Positions 47,401 to 58,400 of a stretch of 64,000 nucleotides of DNA are shown here, one piece after another. Within the stretch, counting starts at the first letter, position 1. The number at the start of each line of letters is the position of its first letter. The notes under the pieces were generated by a model, which saw only the letters and a list, made by a program, of their open reading frames with translations, searched no databases and was not told the DNA's origin. Source of the stretch: Drosophila pseudoobscura (lineage: Eukaryota > Arthropoda > Insecta > Diptera > Drosophilidae); contig NC_046679.1 in assembly GCF_009870125.1 (NCBI RefSeq), positions 29,946,001-30,010,000 on the forward strand, given 5' to 3'. The translations under genes were made by a program, and so were the position numbers.

Positions 47401-50400
47401 CAGGGGCACAGGGCGGGTGGGGTGGTGGGGGGGCAGGACACTTAACCTCATAAAAAACAAAAACACACTGTAGGAAAGAGGCAGGAGATCTGTATGTGTG
47501 TGAGTGTGTGTGTGGGGCTGCATCCTTGAGCGCCTTTTTTGCGCCCTCCTGCTCTTGGGGCTCTTCGAAGCGAGACTCTCAAGTAGCTGTTGAAAAGCGG
47601 CCAAAAGAAAGCCCAGTGTTGACTGGGCTAGGCGCATATCCTGGCAAACAAACTAATTAGCCTCCTGCCTGGAGTGTGTCTGTGTGTGTGTGTGTGAATG
47701 CATGTCCTTTGGCTGCTTTCTTTTCATTATTTGCATCAAAAGCACACACAAAAAGAAGTTACTGCAGCTAATGCAATTATACAAGTGGCCTGCTTGAGGA
47801 CCATTCCATGCCATTCCCAACAAAAGGCACTTTTGTTAATTAGCCAACAGCAGCACACACACACACATAGACAGTGCGGTGGGTGGTGGGGGGTGCCCAC
47901 TTAAGTAGGCAACACTTTTTAATATGCATGCCGCAAGTTTCTTAGCCGCCGTTTCACACTTTTCCCAGCCTCTTCAGCCTCAAGTGGCAGCTCATCCGAC
48001 TCGGGGTGGGGGGGCAGCTTTCTCAAGTGGCAGCCGTCAAGAGCTGAACATGTTATTAGGAGGCCACTTCATGTCTGTGTCTCTGTGTGTGCTTGTGTTT
48101 GTGTGTGGGAAACTCATAAAACTATAGATGGCTAAGAGAGGCGTAGAAAACTGTTGCAAGTAATCATTTCCTTGATGGGCGGGGGGGGCGGTGAAATGGA
48201 AATCAAATGTGGAAAAGGAAAAGCAAAAACCGTTACAAACTGCTACTACCCCTAAAAGCAAACCGAAGGGTGGGGCAAAAAAGAAGGAAGTAAACAATCA
48301 AAAAGCCGCTAGAAAATCAAAAAAATATTCCCACCCATTTTAACCTCCAGAACCAAAAAGTCGACAAGACAAGACGATTCCCAGGCAAAAGAAGTTCGGG
48401 GTTCGGATTTCGGGGTTCGTCGTTCGTCGTTCAAGGGGTTGCTACCCCAAGAAATCCCATTCCTTGGCTCAAATCCGGGCACACAACAAAAGGTGCAAGA
48501 AATTCCGACAGACGAACGTGCCACGGCTATGATTTGTTGTCTTCGCTGTGCGCAGGTAGGGAAAAACCCCAGAAAAGGTTAAGGGAGGACGCAGACACAA
48601 TTCCTTAAGACGTTGCGCATGTCTTAGACATAAAGGAGACGCGGGCAGGCAGGCAGGCACGCTGGACGGACAGCTGCTAAGCTGCCGCTGCCCGAAAGAG
48701 GGGTGAAAAATGAAATCCAGGTGAACCTTTGCCACACGCTCTCTCTCTCTCTGTCTCTCTCTATGCTTGAGGGACAGATGTGGCAGGGATTTGGCGCGCA
48801 AATCACGGCTACTGCGGGCCTGCCTCACTTCTAGAACTCTAGAACTGAATGAGCAGCAGCTGTCGTTGTTCCCCTGCTGCTCTGCTCCTTGCGCAATTTC
48901 ATAGACGAATGACAGGCCCCCCCATGACAGCTAGGGAGGGGCGGGGGCTGGGGGCCTGAGCCTTCGACAGGTGATTCGTTTCAAATCAAGAGACAAACGA
49001 AATCATAAAAATGAATGCTGTTCATAGATATTTCGGGTGTGTTAGTGGGGGCACATAATATAGTAGTAGTTATAGCAAATATGATTAAATGGTGGCCATG
49101 GGAGGCGGGTTGGTTGGGGGCATGGGGGGCCGTTTACTTACCGGAAATTCGAGAACCATTTCACCAATTGTGCTGTGTTGTTCTTGTTGAACTTGATGTC
49201 CGGGAAGTACATCTTGAGGACCGCGGAGCTCGGATAGCGGACCCAGAAGAACATCAGTTTGGCCTTGCGCAGGTGCATCGGTGTCAATGTAGAAGAGTGC
49301 AGGGGAGTCAAGGATTCGCAATGCTTGCTGCTAGATTTGGTGTTGGAGACAGAGATGTGTTCGGTTGAGGGTGTGTGTTACGATGGTCGATTGTCTTTCC
49401 AAATTTCCATGTTCGTGTGTGGCAGAGAACGATAGAAAGAGCCACTGCGTGGCAAGAGGGGGGCTATGCGGGGGAGGATTGCACTTTCGAGTGCCAATAA
49501 TGAACGTCTAAGGGTGCCAGAGGAAGGCCCGTGCCCCTGCTTCGACTTGAAAACTGATTGAAAACACACAGCCAAGCCAAGAGCCCGGCCAGAGGGGCCA
49601 CAAGAGCCAAAAGAGGGTAACGATTGGCCTGGGCTTGGGCCTGGGCTTGGGCCTGGGCTTGGGTCTGGGCCTGGGCCTGGGCCTGGCTGTTCATCATTGA
49701 TTTTTCCGTTTCGTTTTTTCCGATTTCTCCTACTGCTGCTGCTGCTGTTGCGAAATGCAACTCAAGCCCTAGACCCCACTCCCCAGTGCTCAGAAGAGGT
49801 CTACGACGACGACTACTGCTGCTGCTACGATGATGTTGTTTATGTGGATGTGGACGACTTGAGGGTCTCTCTTTCTCTCACGTTCTCCCCAGAGAAGGGT
49901 TGCAGCAGGTTGCAATAAATAAGGTTTTGATTACATTTTATAAAAGAATTTAGTTGGGGAAATAAATAAACTGAAGAAGACACTTGATTGGTTTCATTTT
50001 GTCCGTCGGACGGGTTAAGCACCTCCCTCTCTTTTCCTCTCTCTCTCTCTCTCTGTCTTTCTATGCCACACACCACGATATAGAACTATGTGGAAAACTC
50101 ACTTGACCATCAGCATGGACTGGAGGGAATGGTGCTCGAGCTGCTCTTGTTGCTGTTTGAAAAAGGATATAGTAGGCTGCATGCCGTCGAAGGACATGTC
50201 CGCCGAGTTGCACTCGGACTGGCGATCCTGGGCGTCCATGACGGCCCGCAGGCAGGTCTTGTAGTCGGGCGATCCGCCGTGGTGGGCGGCGGCTAGGAGG
50301 GCGGGATGCAGCATCGACGGCGGATGGGGCAGCGGCGGGGAGTCGCGCGAGTCCATCAGCGCCCCCAGGCTGCCGGGCGGACTCGAGGAGAGCTGCATCT

Positions 50401-51208
50401 GGTGCTGGTGCTGGTGGTGGTGCTGGTGCATCTGGGCGGCTGTCGGCTGCCCGCCCGCGTGCGGATTGAAGAAGGGACTGTAGGGCGAGAAGACCTTGGA
50501 CTCGTGCAGCGAGGGATTGGGAATGGCCACCGATGTGGGCAAGGACACTGGCATCATGGGCGGCGGTGGTGGCGGCGGCTGCGGATGGTACGCTCCTGCT
50601 CCACCTCCTCCGCCTCCTCCTCCCACGCTCTGACTCCTGCCCGTGGGGCTCTGGGCGGGCGTGGCATTGCTGTTGCCTCCTCCGTTCGACTGCTGTTGCT
50701 GCTGCTGCTGTTGCTGTTGCAGGGGAGTGGCGTTCTGTTGTCCGTTGGGGTTGGGCGGGACGACGCCGTCTTGGGCCAGGATGCGGCTGACGGTGCGCGG
50801 GGTGATGCGCGTGTCGGTCACCTTGTGGCGCTTCTTCTTGGGCGTCACCACCAGACTCAGGGCCTCGTTCTGCTCGAGCTGCTGCTGCGTCTGCTGGGCG
50901 CTCTGCTGCTGCTGCTGTTGGACGCTCTGCTGTTGCTGTTGCGCCTGCTGGGCGGCCTGCTGCTGCTGTTGCTGCTGCTGATCGGGTGGCAGGCAGAAGG
51001 GTCCGGTCATCGAGTTGTAGAGCGCAGCGGCGGCCACCGGATTCATGCCCTGCGGCGTCTTGGGCGCCTGGAACATGGCAGCCGCTGTGGGCAAAGGACG
51101 AATGTGAGGAGGTGGTATATTAAGGGTACTTAAGCTACTGTTGTTAGTCGGATTCGCTTGGCTCTGGTTAGTATTGCTATCCCCCGCCTGCTGCTGCTGT
51201 TGCACGTT

Positions 51209-51241
<33 letters not shown>

Positions 51242-51497
51242 CTGTTGGGCGGACATGGCTGCCGCTGCGGCCGCGTGGTGCATCTGCAGACCCATCGCCG
51301 CGGCTGCAGCAGCCGCTGGGGAGGCGAACGACAGCTGGTTGCCATTGAGGCGGGGGGCGGCTATCAGCTGCTGGCAATTGGGGGGCATGGCATGGAGATG
51401 CTGCACATTCGGCGGCTGCTGTTGCTGCTGGGGATTCTGTTGCGGTGCCTGCTGCTGCTGCTGCTGTGGCACATTCTGCTGCTGCTGCTGCACGTTC

Positions 51498-51529
<32 letters not shown>

Positions 51530-54500
51530 GGCATTGGCCACGACCACCGCTGGCGGCGGTTGGGGGGGCATTTGACTAGGGGCTAGGAGTAGTGAACCAT
51601 TATTACCTGATTGTGTGGTCGGCGTGGGGCCGTTCTGGGCTCCGGGTCCTCCTCTGTCCGCCACTTTGGTGCGCGGCGACTTGCGGTCGAGTATCTGCGA
51701 TGCCAGCAGCAGGTCCTTGTTGAGCTGCTCGGCGGCGGCTGTCACCGAGTCGGCCTGCTTGCTGAACAGCCTCCGCTGGTGGACGAACCGCGTCACGATC
51801 GTGTCCACCAGTGCCGACAGCGAGGTGGTTATCTCCGACTTCAGGACGTCCGCCAGCCCCTCGAGGTCCGTGCCGGACATGCGCATCATCGAGCTGTTGT
51901 TGCTGTTGCGCAGCATCTGGAATTTCTCCGACAGCTCCGACTTGAGGGCGCTGTGGGCGGCGGCTGCTCCGCCCAGTCGCGTGGGCAGTCTCGCCGGCGC
52001 CGGGTGGTGCATCTGTGGGGGTCTCGGCGCCGTGGCCACATGTTGCTGCTGCTGCTGCTGCTGTTCCATTTGCTGTTGCTGCAGCTGCTGCAGATGCTGC
52101 TGCTGGCGCTGGATTTGCTGCTGTTGCTCTTGCACCTCCTTGCGGCGTTGCTCCTGCTGCTCCTGCTCGAAGCGTCGCTGCTGCTCCTGCTGCTGTTGCT
52201 GGTGCTGCTGTTGCTGCTGTTGCTGCTGCTGCTGCTCGGCCGCCTCCTTGGCCATGCGTGCCTCCTGCTCGAAGAAGAACTGCTGGTACATGGCTGCCGC
52301 ATGCGACATGTCGCCCATGTGCTGCAGCAGCGGGGGGAAGCCCTGCGGCAGGGCCGGATGCCCCACCAGGGGGTTGTGCAGTTTGCTGGACATCATCTTG
52401 GACATCATCTGGGAGAGCATGTTGGTGCTGTTGGGGGCCCCGGTCTCGCTCAGCGCCGTCTTGGGCTTCGGGGAGCTGGAGCCCGGCCGCTCCTGGCCGC
52501 CGGCCTCCTCCTTGTGGGCGGGACTGATGTCGCCGCCCGTGAGCGTGGGGGAGGGCGACAGCTCAATGTTGTCGCTGCTGCCGTTGTCCTGCTCTGGCTC
52601 CTGCTCCTGCTCCTGTTCGGGGTCCAGGTCCTGCTCGGGATCGGGGTCCTGGTCGTTGTCCAGCTCCTGGCACTCGGACTCCTGCTCCATGCGGGTGCAC
52701 AGCTGCACGTACTTCTGCTGCATCTCGGCCAGCTGCTCCTGCATCGAGCGCAGCTGCGACTTGAGGGCGTTCTTCTCGACGCGCTTCTGCTGGATCTGCG
52801 GCGACTCCAGCTCGTTCGACTGCTCGCTGTCGTCCTGGTCGAGCATCATGCTCTGCAGATTGAGGCCGAAGTTGAGGCCCGCGGCGGCTGCCACATAGCG
52901 CTCCATGGCGTGCTGCTGCGGCTGGTAGAGCTTCCGCTTCTTGCAGCCGTTCACCTGCAGCTGGCCCGCCTGGACGATCGAGGAGGGGCTGCACCGCATG
53001 CCCGACACAATGTTCTCCACGCGCGCCCGCTTCAGCTCCATGCCGGGCTTCTTGAGGCAGCCCTGGTCGCGCTTCTGCTCCACACAGTCGTCGTCCTCGT
53101 CGTCGTCCAGCACATCGTCCTTGCTGTTGTCCAGCAGCATCATGTCCGAGTGCGAGGGCGAGGCCAGCGACTCCAGGTCCGAGCCGCGTGTCGAATGCAT
53201 GCCCAGCAGCTCCGCCTCGTCGAGCATGTCCTCGACGGACTCCTTCTTGGTGGCCAGCTGCTGCTGCTGCTGCTGCTCGTCCACGGCGCTGCTCGCCCTG
53301 ACCGCCGTCTCATCGTCGCCATCGCCGTCCGCCTCCTCGCGGGCCCCCGAACTGTCCATCGAGTCCGAGGACTTGCGGCGCAGGCTCCCGTCGCTGGCCA
53401 GGCTGTGGCTGCTGCTGTGGCTGCCACTGCCGCTGCCGCTGCGACTGCTGTGGCTGCTGCCGTGCGGCGACTGCTGCGGCTGGGGCACTGTCTGGGGCTC
53501 GCTCTTGATCTTGATGTCCGCCATCTCCGTGTCCTCGATCAGGTTGATGCTCTCCATGTTGTTGTTGTTGTTCGTGGCTGCCACGCTGTTGTTGTTGTTG
53601 TTGTGGTTATTGTTGTTGCTGGCGTTGGTGTTGTTGTTGAGCTTCGAGTGGAGCTGCTGCTGCTGCTGCTCCTTCTCCTGCTGCTGCATCTGCTGCTGCT
53701 GCATGGCGGTGCGCAGCTCCTGGTCGAGCTGCATGAGCTCCTTCTTGCCCTGCAGAATGTTGCGCAGCATGTGATGGGCCACCAGGTCGTGCTGCAGCTG
53801 CTGATCGCCGCTGCTGGCGCCGCCGTTGAGCGAACTCACCGAGGCGGCCCGTGGCGGGGATCCCCCTGCAACATCGGCGGCAGAGGCTGCCGCGGAGGCC
53901 GCCCCATCCAGGGAGCGATCGCTGCAGGCCGACACCCGACGACTGCTGCCGCCCTTCGGCGAGGAGGTGGCATGGTGCGAGTGGCTCGAACTGTGGGCCG
54001 ATCCCGGCGAGATCGAGGCATTCAGGCCGTTGCTCAGCGGCGTGCTGTTGCTCCCCGGCAGGCTGTTGTTGTTGTGCAGCAGCAGCTTTGACGTGGCATT
54101 GGAGGTGGCATTCAGGTGGCTGCCGACCAGGCCAGCGGCGCTCAGGAGCTCTGCACTGGTGGCCGTCTCCATGGCGGCCGCCAGCATCGCGTTGTCCAGG
54201 CTCTGGGGCAGGCCGCTGGTGGCGTCCTGGGCCTGTTTCATCTGTCGTCCGAAGAGCTCGTTCAGCATCTTGGCCGATGAGCCACCGAACAGGTTGCCGA
54301 AGGCAGCCGTCAGCAGTGACGAGGCGGAGCCGGAGCCCGAGCCCGACACGGATCCGGAACCGGGCGAATTGCTGCTGGCTACCGGCGACTGTTGGCCCCC
54401 GCCGACTGCGGCGGTCTGGTGGCTCGAGGGATTGAGACTGAGCGTGGGGCTCGTGTTGGCCGTGCTGGCCTGTGGTTGGGGTTGGAACAGGGCTCCACCA

Positions 54501-54964
54501 GCGGCACCCGCAGCGGCCGCAGCAGCGCTACTCATGAAGCCAGCAGCGGTTGCCGTTGTGCCGCCGTTGTTGCAACCGTTGTTGCCGTTGCTGTTGCTGT
54601 TATGATTGTTGCTATTGCAAATGCTGCTTGTGGTCTGTTGTTGGTTTTGGCTTTGGTTTAGGTTTTGGTTGTCTTTGCTCAAGGATCTATGGCGCGAACG
54701 ACGATTCACTTTGTTAACACTAGCACTACTACCGGATACGGGCACGGGTATGGGTAAGGGCACGACGGTCGCGCTTGAATTCGAACTCTTCGAAGTGGCT
54801 GTCGCTGTCGCTGTTGCTGTCGCTGGCACAAGTATTTTTTTAGCCGCGCACGTTGTTGTCTTGCCGACGGCCGAAGAATGAATGATTTGCCGACTGGTGC
54901 GCGGGCTGCGATGGTTCCGACTGCTCCGACTATTGCTGTTCGCCTTCGCGGCGCTGGCTTTTCC

Positions 54965-54995
<31 letters not shown>

Positions 54996-55297
54996 CTGCC
55001 TTCGCAGCCTTCGAGCACGACCACGACGTCGTCCGAGTCGTCCGAGTCGCAGTCGTTCGGCTCTTTCTCTTTCTGTTGCTGTTCCTTCTGCTGTTCGCCG
55101 TGCTTGCTCTCGCCGGAATTCGCCGTGCTGCCGCCGTCGCCGTTTATCTGTGCCTGTAGCTGTGCCTGTATTGGTGTCGTGTGCCCGTTGCTGCTTGAGT
55201 GTGGTGGTTGCGCCTCCACGACCGCCTTCAGCAGCACGGTGCTCTCATCGCTGTACAAACCGAAACAGTCCGCGTCGTACTCCTCTGATGACATCAT
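44430..55297 (-). CDS. pros: Prospero, homeo-Prospero transcription factor
   Basis: Coding exons: 55297-50171, 49296-49142, 44990-44846, 44609-44430; 5607 nt, 1868 residues in the short-homeodomain (U12-spliced) form. It starts [19 protein letters not shown]; no earlier ATG exists in frame. The body is low-complexity (poly-Q, N, S, A, G) with acidic stretches and a PROX-like block ([20 protein letters not shown], then [20 protein letters not shown]). The C-terminal homeo-Prospero domain (about the last 160 residues) reads [20 protein letters not shown], then [20 protein letters not shown], and ends [14 protein letters not shown]. Prospero is segregated asymmetrically in neuroblasts and switches ganglion mother cells to differentiation. 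Omitting the 522 nt candidate exitron gives 1694 residues. The U2-spliced form adds about 33-34 residues. Confidence 0.95.
44991..49141 (-). other. pros: prospero intron inside the homeo-Prospero coding region
   Basis: A 4.15 kb intron joining W-F-S-N-F-R to E-F-Y-Y-I-Q in phase, with GTAAGT donor and CTGCAG acceptor. It holds many TG tracts, a G15 run (46854-46868) and a (GGGGCT)n tract (46261-46298). I see no gene in it. Confidence 0.85.
46854..46868. repeat. G15 homopolymer
   Basis: Fifteen consecutive G on plus within the large pros intron, so C15 in the pre-mRNA. Confidence 0.9.
49297..50170 (-). other. pros: prospero twintron: AT-AC (U12) intron enclosing a GT-AG (U2) intron
   Basis: The outer intron starts at 50170 with ATATCCTTT, a full match to the U12 donor, and ends in AC at 49298-49297. 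A U12-like branch site TCCTTGACT at 49314-49306 lies about 11 nt upstream. This joins G-M-Q-P-T to S-S-T-L-T-P-M-H-L. The inner intron starts with GTGAGT at 50102 and ends at AG 49332-49331 or 49329-49328. It joins the frame L-M-V to [10 protein letters not shown] and then S-S-T-L-T. The two forms differ by about 33-34 residues just before the homeodomain. The pros twintron, spliced by two spliceosomes, is known from D. melanogaster. Confidence 0.85.
49627..49687. repeat. GGGCCTGGGCTT minisatellite, copy 1
   Basis: About five imperfect 12-mers in the twintron. The same unit recurs at 61860-61904, about 12 kb away. Confidence 0.85.
51085..51606 (-). other. pros: Candidate exitron in prospero (522 nt, in frame)
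   Basis: Inside the long coding exon a CAG/GTAATA donor (51606) and a pyrimidine-rich TTTGCCCACAG acceptor (51085) bound exactly 174 codons with no stop. A TACTAAC branch-like motif lies at about 51170. Removal joins T-T-Q-S to A-A-A-M-F-Q-A-P-K in frame. Both ends are AT-rich with rare codons, like intron ends, while the middle is typical GC-rich poly-Q coding sequence. It may be coding or spliced, depending on isoform. Confidence 0.6.
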
Positions 55298-55323
55298 AAG
55301 ATGATGCCAAACAGCAGCAGCAG

Positions 55324-55410
55324 CTCTCTCTCTTGCCACTCAGCTCTCTGTCGCTCTGCTCTCTGTTCTCTCACTCTCTCTCTCTCTCGCTCTGTCTCTC
55401 TCGCGCGGCG
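55324..55410 (-). promoter_or_regulatory. GA-rich tract, possible GAGA-factor sites
   Basis: Clustered CTCTCT on plus, so GAGAG on the pros strand, just upstream of the pros start codon. This is the target type of GAGA factor (Trl). It may be part of the 5'UTR. Confidence 0.4.
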
Positions 55411-58400
55411 ACGCTCCCCTCAGCAACCCTCTTCTGCGATTGGCTGGCTGGGCTGGCTGTTCCCCTCCGAGCGAGTGTCGTATGCGTGATTTCAAGTTTA
55501 AGTCTGTGGACAGATCTATCTATCTATCTATCTATCTGTCGTCTCTCTTTGTATCTGTGTATCTGTGTCTAGTCCGAGTGGGGTTTACTTTCTGGTATAT
55601 GTATCTCCGTATCTCTGTATCTCCGTATCTTCGCGTATCTGTGTGCGTTGTGCTTAGCTTCAGGTTCAAAACTTTATCCTGCTCGCGGCAGTCCTGGCCC
55701 GAGGTGTCTTCAGATTCCTTTCCCTTCTCCTCTGCTCTGCTCTCTACTCCTCTCTCCTCTCCCTTCGGTTGTGCGCCAAACGTTGAAATTTTGCTTTCGC
55801 TCAACTTTTTTCTTGGCCGAAATGCTCCAGCTCTCTCTCTCTCTCACTCTCCAGCTCCAGCTCAAAGTGCCGCCTCCTGTTGACGGTTGCGACAGCTTCG
55901 ACGGTTCTTTGGACAGTTTGATTTTGCGTCTGCGTTTTCTACGTTTCTTTCTGCGTTTTCTAATTGTGAATTTTGTTTTGAATTTTCTTCGTTCCACCAC
56001 CACACACATGCGAATGTCCTTTGCATTTAATTTTATTTGGATTTGATTTTAAATTCCCGTTTTGCTTCCTTCCTTTCTTCCTTCCTTTGCCCTCCGTTCG
56101 TCCTGGTCTTCTCTTTCTCTCTACTTTCTCCTTGCTCCGATTCTCCCTTCCTGGTGTTTTAAAAGATTCTCAAAAAGTGTTTTCGATTCGTTTTTGGGTT
56201 GTCGAAAAATTTGAGACTTTTTTTTTGTGTCGTTTTCTTTTCGATTTTTGTCGTTTTTTCGTGGTTTTTATTTTTGGTTTTTGGTTTTTTGTTTGGTTTT
56301 CGTTTAATAATCCTTGCTTGGGCTCAAAAATCTTTCTGCAAAAATTCAAATAGGATTCAGTCAGATATTGTATAAAGAGGGGGTAGTGTGGGGGCAGTGG
56401 GGGCAGTGGTGGCAGGGGGGGAGGGTGTTCTTAAAGGGAAAGTAAAAGTGGCGGCAGGCCAAAAGCTTTTGGTTTGGGTGCACCACTTGATTGGTGCTCG
56501 GTTTTCGAGTGGGGGGAGGCTGCCTGAACGGGGGGTGGGTTGGAGAGCAAGAAGGGTGTCCTTAATTCAGCAGAAGCTGTAGCTGTAGCTGAAACCTTCC
56601 ACCCTCTAACCCCCAGACAGGTTTTTATCTAATTTCTCCTTCTCGCCCTCACCCTCTCCCTCTCTCTCTTTCTGCTTTTTGTGGGTGGTTGGAGGTACCC
56701 GCCCCCTTTGCTGTGCCCAAAAAGCCAGCAAAACAGCAACAAATAAAGATAAGTCATTTCGTGTTCGACGATAAACAAGTTTGACTTACTTTCCCGGGCA
56801 CTCAGATACACACAAGCGGACAGAGGGACAGCCGGACAGACAGACGGACGGAAAGATAGATAGATACTTTGCATATGGCCATGGGTTAAACGGCTCGTAT
56901 GGCTCGAATGCGTAAGCACTCGAAATAATCAATAAGAGAACTTTGGAACCAGCAAAATGCGTCAATCTCCAGTAGGGAACGGACTATCGATCATGCTCGG
57001 AATCGGAAGAGTAGGTATGTGTGTCCCTTGGGCCTTTTCCAAGAATTGCTGCACAGAATCCTCCCCTTTGGACGGTGCTGTGGCTCGACTTTCGGGACTT
57101 GAATTGCATTGGAATGCAGCAACCCGCCCGTAGGCCCAAGTCAATGTCAACAGAAGGGCCCTCCACTCTCCACTCTCTCTTGCCACCCCTATTCGCCAAG
57201 GGCCCTGCCTTGCCTTGCCTTTGGGCAACTGTACTTTCTCAGCCGCCTGCAGCTTGCCAGGACCTTCAGAGGGTAGAGGCAGCCACCCCTATTCAGGATA
57301 TACAGGACTTATCAAGTTGGGAGGTAGCATTCCACTGCATTTCGGATAGAGATCTTTAAATTGTCCAAAAATTTACCACAAACAAAGCGTTATTTTTCTC
57401 TGTCGTCCATCATAGATCCTCCTGCAAGAGAAGAACAGATTTTCAAGTTAGTTTCAGATTAAATGAAGGTTATAAAAGGTATCTAGCACGGCATATGCCA
57501 CAGACAGACAGTTGGCATTCGATGAATACTCTTCGAAGATACTTTCCACCATGAATGCTTTCCTTAGTACAGCCCTAGAGACGCACAAGTTCAATGCACT
57601 TAAGGGCGCTCTAAGGTCCGCTCTGGCCTAGGTTCTATCGCGGGTCTATCAATTGGAGTAGCAACCCCTCGGTGAGGGCAGCATATGGCAAGGAAAACGG
57701 TGATAAAGGAGCCAAAGAAAGTTGCAGCTGAGGCGGTGTGCCACCTACAAGTCGTGGCAGCCGCGGCGCAGATAATTACGACCTTAACACAAATTTTGCT
57801 GCTGGCTTGGGCTCGTACTTTGCATGCGAAAGAGGGGATGAGGCATGTGGCAGGGGCAGGGACTCAAAGTGTGCTTTGGAATGTGCCTTCACAGATCGCG
57901 GCACACGGTAATGTACTCGTCGTTGAACGAAGTGTGGCACGGCCATGTGTTCCCCCCTCCTCCTCCTCCTCCTCCTCCGCTGTCTATCTCTGTGTGTGTA
58001 TCTCTGTCGCAGACGGGTGTCATCATTAAAATATGCTTTCGGGCTGGCGACACTTGGACCTGGACACGAAAGTGGGCTGCAGGAGGGGGAGGAGGCGGAG
58101 AAGTGGCATTGCGTTACGGTCAAGTGACTCTAAAATCCGTTAAAACACAAAAAACCAACCTATTTCTAGCCCCCTCCCCGGTCCAATCGCTGAACCAATT
58201 AGGCTTTATGATTCCGCTCTCTGGAGATCCATTTGTGGAGATAATTCCAGAAGCCAAAGGCAGAGATTCAATGAAAAATGGGAAAACCGAATGCGAAAAC
58301 GGAACTAAAACTGAAACCCAATCTGCAACCCCCAGGCGAGACGAGCAGAGGCCCCTATATCGGGCAGAACAGCTGATAATCGAGAGACGGAGGGCAGCAC

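Noticed and set aside
51611-54091. 826-codon plus-strand open frame opposite prospero
   Set aside because: Antisense shadow of CAG/CTG-rich coding sequence; long Leu, Val and Gly/Arg runs come from repeats read backwards.
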